Virus record (IMG/VR): IMGVR_UViG_3300007538_000125
Location: 1-28,381 of that record
Reading direction: 5' to 3' (one strand)
DNA length: 28,381 nucleotides
Origin: a virus
Positions 9,129 through 16,158 of this stretch are shown here, piece by piece. Positions within the stretch are counted from its first letter, which is position 1, and every line of letters begins with the position of its first letter. Under the pieces are notes generated by a model. That model searched no databases. It was not told where the DNA came from and saw only the letters and a list, made by a program, of their open reading frames with translations. A program made the position numbers and the translations under genes.

Positions 9129-10910
9129 TTAGAAATCTAGAATAATTTTTAAGTCTTCAATTTGATCTGGGTCACGTGTTACTGCCTGAACATTTTCTGT
9201 GTACAAGATTTCGCCAGAGTAAGTGTTCGCCTCTGGACCCTGCACCTCAAGAACATCAGCAATTTGCGTAGCACTCGTGCTTCTAAGAACAACATCGTTG
9301 ACTTCGAACGCATTATAATTAGAATATGCATCAACATTATTTATGTAAACTGAATAGATGGATGCATCAGATTCTGTTTCATCTTCACGGGTGAAAACTA
9401 CCGTTGCGTTTGCTGCACGAACAGCATTAACAAGAGAGTTGGTCGCCAAGTCAGCACCAAGATCAGTAACAAAACCCAAAGCACCTGCTTCTGCAAGTGT
9501 CTTGAAACGACTAGATGTGATCACATCATTGACTTCAAGTGCATTAATTGGAGTTGTACCATCCATCTGTTGATACTGTACAGTCAACTTCGTTGACAGT
9601 CTTAAATGCGTTGGTGAGTTGGATGTGTTTGCAACATACTCAGTTGAAACAAACTCATTATTTGAGTTGACTTTCAGAACAGGATCTTTCATAATCGAGA
9701 TTGTTCTGAACTCAGTATTGGATGGAGTATAACCAGCACCAGTGCCAGAAACACCCATGTTATTATCCAACTGAACATTAATCATAATCTTATCTGCTGC
9801 CAACTGACGAATCATATCAGAACCATGACCACCAGTTGGTGAGATAATCACATTAGCAGTAGCACCAGAACCCTGCGTTGTATTTGCAGTGATCACAGTA
9901 TGCGCTGTTGTGTAGTCAGATCCACCATTGATTACAATGATGTTTGATACTGAACCAATATCCGTATTTACAGTTGCATATGCCTTTGCGCCAGTACCAT
10001 CACCAATAACCGTAACTGTTGGAGAAACGACCACACGTGAGTCTGTATTACAAGTCGTTGTAAATGCACTATTGACAGTAAGAGTACGAGTTGCGCCATC
10101 ATAACCAATGATTCTGCGCAACTGACCAGCACCAGTACCAGAAAGAACATATACGCTCGAGCGAGTATAGTTGCCAGTGGTTGGAGACGCATTGGTTGTT
10201 GCTGCAGTAGAGAGGCGAATGGTAAATCTGCCTGCTTCTGTAACTGCACCATTCGCAACATACAAATAGTTTGATCCGCCAGTATTGACTTCAATAACTT
10301 CAATTGCACCGTTTACTGCTGCATTTTGAACAGCAAGTTGGCGAGTTGCTTCGATAGAAGTTTCGCCAGCAACACGATTGCGAACTGGCATATAAGAAGA
10401 AGTCAGAAACTTATTTGCATCACCCAAAGAAATGGTGAACATATACTTCCAAATATAACCATCAGAGGTTGTGAATGGAAGCGTAGAGAATCCAGTTGGT
10501 TTGATTGTAGATGTAGCATTTTTGTTATTGAACAAGCATGCATAAACATTATAATCATCTGTCATTACATACCAGTTTCTTGCATACATGTCTGTATCAG
10601 TATCACGATACATTGAATACACTGTTCCAGAAACCCAGTCGTATCGATCAGTTACATGACAAACATCATTTACAGTAACCTTCTTTGCACCGTATGCTTC
10701 ACGATGTACCTGAAAACGCAAGTGTTGATCGTTATCTGGTGGAGCAGATGGATTTGGTTCATCTGTCCAATCTTCTGTACGACCAATTACAGCATAAAGA
10801 ATTGTTGAGTTCTTTGTGCTTGCGCCATCTGACGCATTCATTGCCTGAACAAATGCCTTTGCATTGTTGATCGACAGTTCTTTGGTTGCGTATCTGTATG
10901 TGCTTGCCAT
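9129..10910 (-). CDS. 8: Baseplate wedge protein gp8, enlarged
   Basis: 593 residues, against 334 for T4 gp8 (length recalled). Both ends carry gp8 features: near the start, LYAVIGRTEDW (about residues 39-48) with PNPSAPP; later, FRTISIMKDP; and the end SGEILYTENVQA then DLKIILDF. As I recall T4 gp8, these match its GRSEPW, FRQISI, SGEMIYMEN and INILFTF segments. Between them lies an inserted Thr/Gly-rich region with a GGSDYTTAHTV / GSGATANV repeat of the same kind as in the adjacent gp7-like protein. gp8 dimers sit in each baseplate wedge. The gene shares a TAATG overlap with gp7. Confidence 0.86.
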   Translation of the reverse strand: MASTYRYATKELSINNAKAFVQAMNASDGASTKNSTILYAVIGRTEDWTDEPNPSAPPDNDQHLRFQVHREAYGAKKVTVNDVCHVTDRYDWVSGTVYSMYRDTDTDMYARNWYVMTDDYNVYACLFNNKNATSTIKPTGFSTLPFTTSDGYIWKYMFTISLGDANKFLTSSYMPVRNRVAGETSIEATRQLAVQNAAVNGAIEVIEVNTGGSNYLYVANGAVTEAGRFTIRLSTAATTNASPTTGNYTRSSVYVLSGTGAGQLRRIIGYDGATRTLTVNSAFTTTCNTDSRVVVSPTVTVIGDGTGAKAYATVNTDIGSVSNIIVINGGSDYTTAHTVITANTTQGSGATANVIISPTGGHGSDMIRQLAADKIMINVQLDNNMGVSGTGAGYTPSNTEFRTISIMKDPVLKVNSNNEFVSTEYVANTSNSPTHLRLSTKLTVQYQQMDGTTPINALEVNDVITSSRFKTLAEAGALGFVTDLGADLATNSLVNAVRAANATVVFTREDETESDASIYSVYINNVDAYSNYNAFEVNDVVLRSTSATQIADVLEVQGPEANTYSGEILYTENVQAVTRDPDQIEDLKIILDF

Positions 10911-13726
10911 TATGCTACCTGATAGTAAATGTTTGCGCTGGTGCTACCAGTTGTGTAGTAGATATTTGCGCTTGTCAAGTTTGTATTTGCCCATGCGATC
11001 TTCGTGTTCGCCAATGTATCGCTTGACACTATATTTAGCGGAATTGTATAGAAAGATCTCGGCGCATATTCAATAATAATAGAACCATTATTTGCAAAAT
11101 GATTCGTAAACGAGGTGCCAGAACCAGTAATCGTGAACGAAGTGTTGCTGATGGCGATCGTACCATTTGCTTTGTTGCGACGCTTCGAACCTGCATCTAC
11201 AGTCATATCAACAAATGCATTGGACTGCAGTCTATACTTACCGAACAGTTTCTGTCCTGCTGGGTGTACCAACTTCAATGCAACATCACGATAACGAGCA
11301 AGGGATACTGGTGAAAGAATTTCATATGAGTATTCTTGGAAGTAGTCACCATCCTGAATATAACCACGCAACGAAGAAATATGACTTCTTGAAGTTGCAT
11401 AGTATCCTTCAGAGTTTGCTGCACCACGAAGATTGATAATACCAGATGCACCTGTTGCTAATGGACCAGTACCAATACCAAATTCAACTTCTTCGCCATC
11501 TCTATATGAGAAACCAGAGTCAACAATGTTGAATGCAACGATCGTTCCGTTTGCACCAACAGTAGGAGTAACCGTAGCATTTTCGCCAAGAATACCATTG
11601 TCTGTAACAAGAACAATCTGTGCGTTACCAGTATTGGTCAGCGTACGAGCGTCTGGTTCTGGATTGCCTGTTGTGTAAGAACCAAGATAGGTTTTGATTG
11701 TCACATATCCATTATTCGCAAATGTCAGACCAGTTACTGTTTCACCAACATCCTGCCAAACACGCACTGAAGTTTCATATGTGCCATTGCCATATTGTGA
11801 GACTGCAATCGGTTCACCATAAACAGAAGCACCAACAACATAACCAGAAGCACCAGAAGTTTCGATACGATCTGCAGAACTGAGTACTGTAAAGTTGGAG
11901 TTACCTGTTCCCCATTCAACATCATCGTTTTGCAAAGTCAGAACATATTCTCTAACTTTCAATCTGGAGATGTCAGTATCAATAACATCAACTGTTGGTG
12001 CGGTAATATAATCAGAACCACCAGAAACGCTTGAAAGTGAGCGAATCGAACCAACTGAAGCAGAAGCAAAGATCAGTGCATCTTCAAGCGCAGTATATAC
12101 ATTCTCAATTTCACTATTTGATGTTGTTGCTTTAGCAGTACCAACCACAGTGGATGTGTTGACAAGACGAATATTCTCTCCACTGGTATATGCCTTGAGT
12201 GGACCAGTATCAAACTGACTGGTCAGATTTGCAGTTGTGTTCGCAGTCACACGAACATAAGTATTTGCATCATTTGCTTCGACTACAAACTTAACAACAC
12301 CATAAGCACCAGAACTCACACCAACCAATTCCTGTCCCTCAGAAATCGCTTGTGTGTTTGCAATGTTCAGTACATGATACCCTGCAGTATTGCCAGAGAA
12401 TCCAGCAACATGACCAACGGTTGTGCCGCTTGGATCAGTAATGGTTACCATTTCGCCATCAGAGAAATTCTTATATCCGTTGATTGTAAGAACAACATTT
12501 GAACTGTTATAAGACTGAACCGTTGAGACAACAATGGCGTTTGCGCCAGAGGTAACGCCATAAAGACTGTCGCCAACTGTGATATTTGGATCTGATGTAT
12601 TTGCTACAGACAACACCGCATTGATGTTGTCATAAAAATCAACATATGCAGGTGGAACCGTTTGTTCGATAAAACCGTATCTTGGACTGCCAATGATGTT
12701 ATTGGCAAAGGTGTCCATTCTGAAATTGTTACCTTCCTTGTCTAATACAACTGCACTTAACAATGGACCAAAGGCATTGTAATCGCCAATACGATCCCAG
12801 TTTACATAGATTGGAATTGTATTGTGAATATCATCTGGTTCGATTTCAAATGATGCACCAGATCCACTAGAAACAGCACCAAAGGTAATTGTTGATCCTG
12901 GATTGGTCGTGGATGCACGATAACCAGAACCACCTTCTGTTACTGCAAACGATAGTGTACCACCAAGATCGATGGTTTCTTTTACAAGAACTCTGCCGAA
13001 TTCGCCAACTTGACTTGAACTAAGTTGTACGATATCGCCTGGAACATAACCACCACCAGCAGCAGTAATTGTAATTGAGTTGATACCTGCTTGGATAATC
13101 GGAGCATGTCCAGTTACAGATGTATCTGTTTGCAAATGAATTCTTTCTTCATTAACAAACGTGCCAACGATTCTGGACAACAGAATCTGCATGACATCAA
13201 GACCACGAATCGTGCGGCGAACAACATCTTCTACAAGAGCAATTGCACCAGAGTCAGAACCTACAATCGTTTTCCCGATAAAGTCATAAGTGTTTTTATC
13301 GTAAGGTGTAACCAAATAGCGATCAATGCGCCAGTCGCCATCTGATACCTTAAGAATCTGTTCTGATGGAAGATTAAGATCAATGTCTTCGCCATAGATG
13401 GCACGGAACATCAACCTATAGGCAGCGAAAGTGCCACGAGATCTATTGAACTCGCCAATGTATTTTGCCATCAATCTCTTGTCGGCAATTACAGTGGTAG
13501 GAATAGATGGAAGAAGATCTGACTCGAAATACTTTAGATATTCTTCAGTCGTTGTAGAGATGTCACGATAGGATTCAAGATTACGAATCGCATCAGTCAT
13601 CTGCCCTGTTTCTTCCATCCAAGCATAGTATGCCTCGATGAAAGCAAGGAAATTTTGCCCATCTTCTTTGTAGAAGTCTGGAAACTGGTTTTGAACCAGT
13701 TTTGAAATTTTCTCAGTAACTGCCAT
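10910..13726 (-). CDS. 7: Baseplate wedge protein gp7-like
   Basis: 938 residues. Residues ~1-160 (FPDFYKEDGQNFLAFIEAYY, ESYRDISTTT, RSRGTFAAYRLMFRAIYGED, then VGSDSGAIALVEDV) resemble the part of T4 gp7 that follows its N-terminal domains. That part has NFEAFCEAYIQYL, YSTKGIEASYKFLFKVLYNEE (recalled). Near residue 820, LKLVHPAGQKLFGKY corresponds to the RFVHPVGFGF region of T4 gp7. The ~650 residues between are beta-rich inserts with repeated GGGYVPGD, GGSGYRAST and GVTSGANAIV motifs. The T4 gp7 N-terminal domains appear to be absent. gp7 initiates wedge assembly with gp10 in T4. The ATG overlaps the gp6 stop (TAATG). The family call rests on recalled motifs and on position between gp6 and gp8. 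Confidence 0.78.
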   Translation of the reverse strand: MAVTEKISKLVQNQFPDFYKEDGQNFLAFIEAYYAWMEETGQMTDAIRNLESYRDISTTTEEYLKYFESDLLPSIPTTVIADKRLMAKYIGEFNRSRGTFAAYRLMFRAIYGEDIDLNLPSEQILKVSDGDWRIDRYLVTPYDKNTYDFIGKTIVGSDSGAIALVEDVVRRTIRGLDVMQILLSRIVGTFVNEERIHLQTDTSVTGHAPIIQAGINSITITAAGGGYVPGDIVQLSSSQVGEFGRVLVKETIDLGGTLSFAVTEGGSGYRASTTNPGSTITFGAVSSGSGASFEIEPDDIHNTIPIYVNWDRIGDYNAFGPLLSAVVLDKEGNNFRMDTFANNIIGSPRYGFIEQTVPPAYVDFYDNINAVLSVANTSDPNITVGDSLYGVTSGANAIVVSTVQSYNSSNVVLTINGYKNFSDGEMVTITDPSGTTVGHVAGFSGNTAGYHVLNIANTQAISEGQELVGVSSGAYGVVKFVVEANDANTYVRVTANTTANLTSQFDTGPLKAYTSGENIRLVNTSTVVGTAKATTSNSEIENVYTALEDALIFASASVGSIRSLSSVSGGSDYITAPTVDVIDTDISRLKVREYVLTLQNDDVEWGTGNSNFTVLSSADRIETSGASGYVVGASVYGEPIAVSQYGNGTYETSVRVWQDVGETVTGLTFANNGYVTIKTYLGSYTTGNPEPDARTLTNTGNAQIVLVTDNGILGENATVTPTVGANGTIVAFNIVDSGFSYRDGEEVEFGIGTGPLATGASGIINLRGAANSEGYYATSRSHISSLRGYIQDGDYFQEYSYEILSPVSLARYRDVALKLVHPAGQKLFGKYRLQSNAFVDMTVDAGSKRRNKANGTIAISNTSFTITGSGTSFTNHFANNGSIIIEYAPRSFYTIPLNIVSSDTLANTKIAWANTNLTSANIYYTTGSTSANIYYQVA

Positions 13727-15492
13727 TAGGTGTACTCAGAGATTACATTAACAGTTGCGTCATTTGAATCCATAATTAGAATCTGCTCACGAGTAGGAAC
13801 AACATCCAGATTCTGTGGAGTTACAGTCAGTTTCATTTGATCATCAACAAAAGAACTTGGAATGAAACCATCAAGAACCACTGTGCCTGTAGTATAGTCA
13901 ATCGTTCCAGCAGTTGATTCCAAAACAACCTTCGCTCTATTTGAATCAAAACGATAGATTCTAACATTACCCAAACCATCATCATCAATGAACGAATTAA
14001 ACCCTTCATAAGTGAACTGACTTGAAGAAAGAGTTCCTGTACGCAATTGATTATTGAAGTAGAAAGTAAGATTTTGAGAGATATCTAGTGTAGGAATAAA
14101 TCTTCTTTGAATCTGAATTGATGCATCAGTGTTCAAAATATCACCAATGCTCAAATTATCTAGTGTGCGAACAAAACGAGAATATCTCAAACGATTGCCA
14201 AATCTTTCTAGATTGCTCGCAGAGAAAGAATCAATTGCAGTCAACACAGCACTTCTAATCGCAGTCGGAGAAGTTGTGGTTGATGTGGCATTGTAATACG
14301 CTTTGACCGTTGGAATGATATATGTGTATTCTGGATCAATAATCACAGGGTCAATACCCAATGGTGTACGAGTAGAGATACTTGCTTTGAGTTTTGCTTT
14401 GCGATTTTCTGTTGCAAAGTTTTCGCCAAAAGGTTTCACGCCGATGTAGACTTTACCATATACCGCAGGAGTTGCTTCTTCGCCACCAAATGCTACAACA
14501 GATTGAATGTCTGCATTCTCAGCAAGGATGATTCTTTCGTAATCGTTTTGAACTACGGCACGGTTTTGTGTTTGGTAATTTTTTGGAGCATTAAACTTGA
14601 TTGAATCAATGGTTTCTGCTGCACGACCACCTGCAGATGCAGAGTTTGTTGTCAATGATGCGGCAGTATATGAAACACCAACACTCAGCGTGTCAATTGA
14701 GAAAGTTTCTGCACCATTTGTAGAATCACCATTACAAACCAGATAGTCAACGATTACGATGTTTCCGTTTTGGAGTGGTTTACCAAGTGCACCTGTACTG
14801 AACACAATCTCATACTTTCCATCTGCTGCTTCTTCAAGGAAGTACACAGGTGAGTTAGAGTAGATCTGATTGATGTTTGTAGCACGAGTGAATTCAGTTC
14901 TTGTTGTATCAACTGAAGACTCTTGCACACTTACCACAATGCTAGAAGTATCAACATTTGCATTCGGAATAATATAACGAACAGGGCTAGAGGTGCTGAC
15001 CGTGAAACGATGCGTCAGTGGTTCGCCTTCTTTAATGTTGATATTTCGAGTGTAAGAACCACTGTTGTTGATTACAGTATATGCTTCTGGTGTAACATAA
15101 GTATATGTCACATCATCAATCGTAGTTGTGAACTTCGAGTTCTTTGGAATCGTAAACTGAGAAGTTCCAGATGTAACGCCACTAAATGACACAAATACAT
15201 TTGCTGTTGCGCCAATCGCAGAAGTTGGAGTGTATCCCAATTCCTTAGCACGAGAAACAACAGACTCACGCTGCTGCGCAGTATCCAAGAACATCTCATT
15301 GGCGAGCATGTTCAGATAATATGCATTGTAGTGTGTGTTATAAGCGAGTACATCCAACAAGGTTGCCATAGCGGAACCTTCGAAGTTGAAGTCTGCGAAT
15401 TGATCTTGTGTACTTAGATAAGATTTCAGATTCGTACGAATCTGTTCGAAGTCTAACTCAGTAACTTTAAGATAGGTGTTTGCCGTTGCCAT
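13726..15492 (-). CDS. 6: Baseplate wedge protein gp6
   Basis: 588 residues; T4 gp6 is 660. The N-terminus (LKVTELDFEQIRTNLKSYL, then FNFEGSAMATLLDVLAYNTHY, LNMLANEMFLDTAQQRESVV, ELGYTP) is the strongly conserved gp6/gpJ-like wedge signature. gp6 dimers form the inner iris ring that holds the six wedges together and opens when the sheath contracts. The middle contains the expected VQNDYERIIL and LGIDPVIIDPEYTYI segments. The gene overlaps gp25 upstream by one base (TGATG) and gp7 downstream by one base (TAATG), giving coupled translation in the order of wedge assembly. Confidence 0.95.
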   Translation of the reverse strand: MATANTYLKVTELDFEQIRTNLKSYLSTQDQFADFNFEGSAMATLLDVLAYNTHYNAYYLNMLANEMFLDTAQQRESVVSRAKELGYTPTSAIGATANVFVSFSGVTSGTSQFTIPKNSKFTTTIDDVTYTYVTPEAYTVINNSGSYTRNINIKEGEPLTHRFTVSTSSPVRYIIPNANVDTSSIVVSVQESSVDTTRTEFTRATNINQIYSNSPVYFLEEAADGKYEIVFSTGALGKPLQNGNIVIVDYLVCNGDSTNGAETFSIDTLSVGVSYTAASLTTNSASAGGRAAETIDSIKFNAPKNYQTQNRAVVQNDYERIILAENADIQSVVAFGGEEATPAVYGKVYIGVKPFGENFATENRKAKLKASISTRTPLGIDPVIIDPEYTYIIPTVKAYYNATSTTTSPTAIRSAVLTAIDSFSASNLERFGNRLRYSRFVRTLDNLSIGDILNTDASIQIQRRFIPTLDISQNLTFYFNNQLRTGTLSSSQFTYEGFNSFIDDDGLGNVRIYRFDSNRAKVVLESTAGTIDYTTGTVVLDGFIPSSFVDDQMKLTVTPQNLDVVPTREQILIMDSNDATVNVISEYT

Positions 15493-15878
15493 CAGCGTAC
15501 TCGCTCAAGTATTACATCCAGTACAACTGGATTTGGATCGTTCTTAATCATAAACGCAAGAGATGCAGTAAGTGCATTTAGATCAGGGTGGTCTTCAACC
15601 AACACCTCTAGAATCTCTGCTCTTGGTTCATAGTTTGTGATAACTTCTTTAATTGCATTCTCCATTGATTGCTTAATCGCTGGAGTGAACAATTCAAACA
15701 GATAATAACGAATAGAACATCCAATATCAGGTTTGAAAGGACGCTCATAAAAATCTGTGAGGATCAAAGACTTAACAGACTGCTTCACAGCCTCTCTGTT
15801 AGTCTTGCGTGTAACAGCACCAGTGATTGGATGCGGGATGAACGCAAGATTCAAATCGCTGAATACTTCTGATGCCAT
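15492..15878 (-). CDS. 25: Baseplate wedge protein gp25 (GPW_gp25 family)
   Basis: 128 residues, close to T4 gp25 (132). Recognised by SVKSLILTDFYERPFKPDIG (about residues 34-53) and the EPR triplet at 84-86 (NYEPRAEIL), the signature shared with P2 gpW and type VI secretion TssE. gp25 is the core wedge protein that contacts gp6, gp7 and gp53 and nucleates sheath polymerisation. It starts at ATG 15878, seven bases after the TAA of the small upstream gene. It ends in a TGATG overlap with gp6. Confidence 0.95.
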   Translation of the reverse strand: MASEVFSDLNLAFIPHPITGAVTRKTNREAVKQSVKSLILTDFYERPFKPDIGCSIRYYLFELFTPAIKQSMENAIKEVITNYEPRAEILEVLVEDHPDLNALTASLAFMIKNDPNPVVLDVILERVR

Positions 15879-15885
15879 TTCTTAT

Positions 15886-16059
15886 TTAACCCTCGTTTTT
15901 TGCGTTTTGTATTTCTGCTCTACGCTCTTTGCATAGTTTTGCGATCTCAGCAAGTGCCTTTCTCGCTCTTGTTCCTGCTGACTTATTGCCTTTATCAAAC
16001 TTTTCGCTCTCAAAAGTATAAGTCTCAAATAAATTTACTAAAGAATCATGAATTTTCAT
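15886..16059 (-). CDS. Small basic conserved-type protein preceding gp25
   Basis: 57 residues from ATG 16059. A longer frame from a TTG at 16080 exists but lacks a ribosome site. The N-terminus is helical (MKIHDSLVNLFETYTFE). The C-terminal half is Lys/Arg/Ala-rich and reads KSAGTRARKALAEIAKLCKE then RRAEIQNAK. The TRARKAL(A/G)EIxKLxKxRRxEI pattern is one I associate with a small protein found in T4-like cyanophages and called histone-like because of its charge; I cannot confirm this here. It is the first gene of the leftward wedge transcript, about 80 bases after the late promoter at 16147-16154. A DNA- or RNA-binding role is only a guess. Confidence 0.8.
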   Translation of the reverse strand: MKIHDSLVNLFETYTFESEKFDKGNKSAGTRARKALAEIAKLCKERRAEIQNAKNEG

Positions 16060-16068
16060 AAAAAAGCC

Positions 16069-16097
16069 TTGACTTATCAATTCAAAATGGGTATAAT
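16069..16097 (+). promoter_or_regulatory. Sigma70-like promoter pointing right, antisense to the flanking genes
   Basis: TTGACT at 16069-16074 and TATAAT at 16092-16097 are separated by exactly 17 bases: a 5/6 -35, a perfect -10 and ideal spacing. It faces opposite to every gene for 7 kb. Transcription from about 16104 would run through the late promoter at 16147-16154 and then antisense to the Cys-repeat gene. No convincing plus-strand ORF follows. It is the only promoter of this quality that I noticed in the window. Confidence 0.55.
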
Positions 16098-16146
16098 CAG
16101 GATGTCCCCTTTAAGGTAAAGAAGCCAAAAGGAATTCCTGTTGTTC

Positions 16147-16154
16147 TATTTATA
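16147..16154 (-). promoter_or_regulatory. T4-type late promoter for the wedge operon
   Basis: The minus strand reads TATAAATA, exact T4 late consensus. It lies just after the stop codon of the Cys-repeat gene and about 88 bases upstream of the first downstream ATG (16059). It is the natural start of a transcript carrying the small basic gene, gp25, gp6, gp7, gp8 and onward. Confidence 0.7.
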
Positions 16155-16158
16155 CTTG

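Noticed and set aside
9330-9340. CATAAATA on the minus strand inside gp8 as a late promoter
   Set aside because: One mismatch, deep inside coding sequence and over 200 bases from the next start; indistinguishable from chance.
16060-16080. Upstream TTG start for the small basic gene (16080)
   Set aside because: ATG 16059 has an AAGG element upstream, while the TTG has none, and the extra residues are not helical like the rest.
16102-16119. Five-codon reading frame just after the rightward sigma70-like promoter
   Set aside because: ATG TCC CCT TTA AGG TAA has no properly spaced ribosome site and is too short to support as a gene. A leader-peptide role cannot be argued without a downstream gene.
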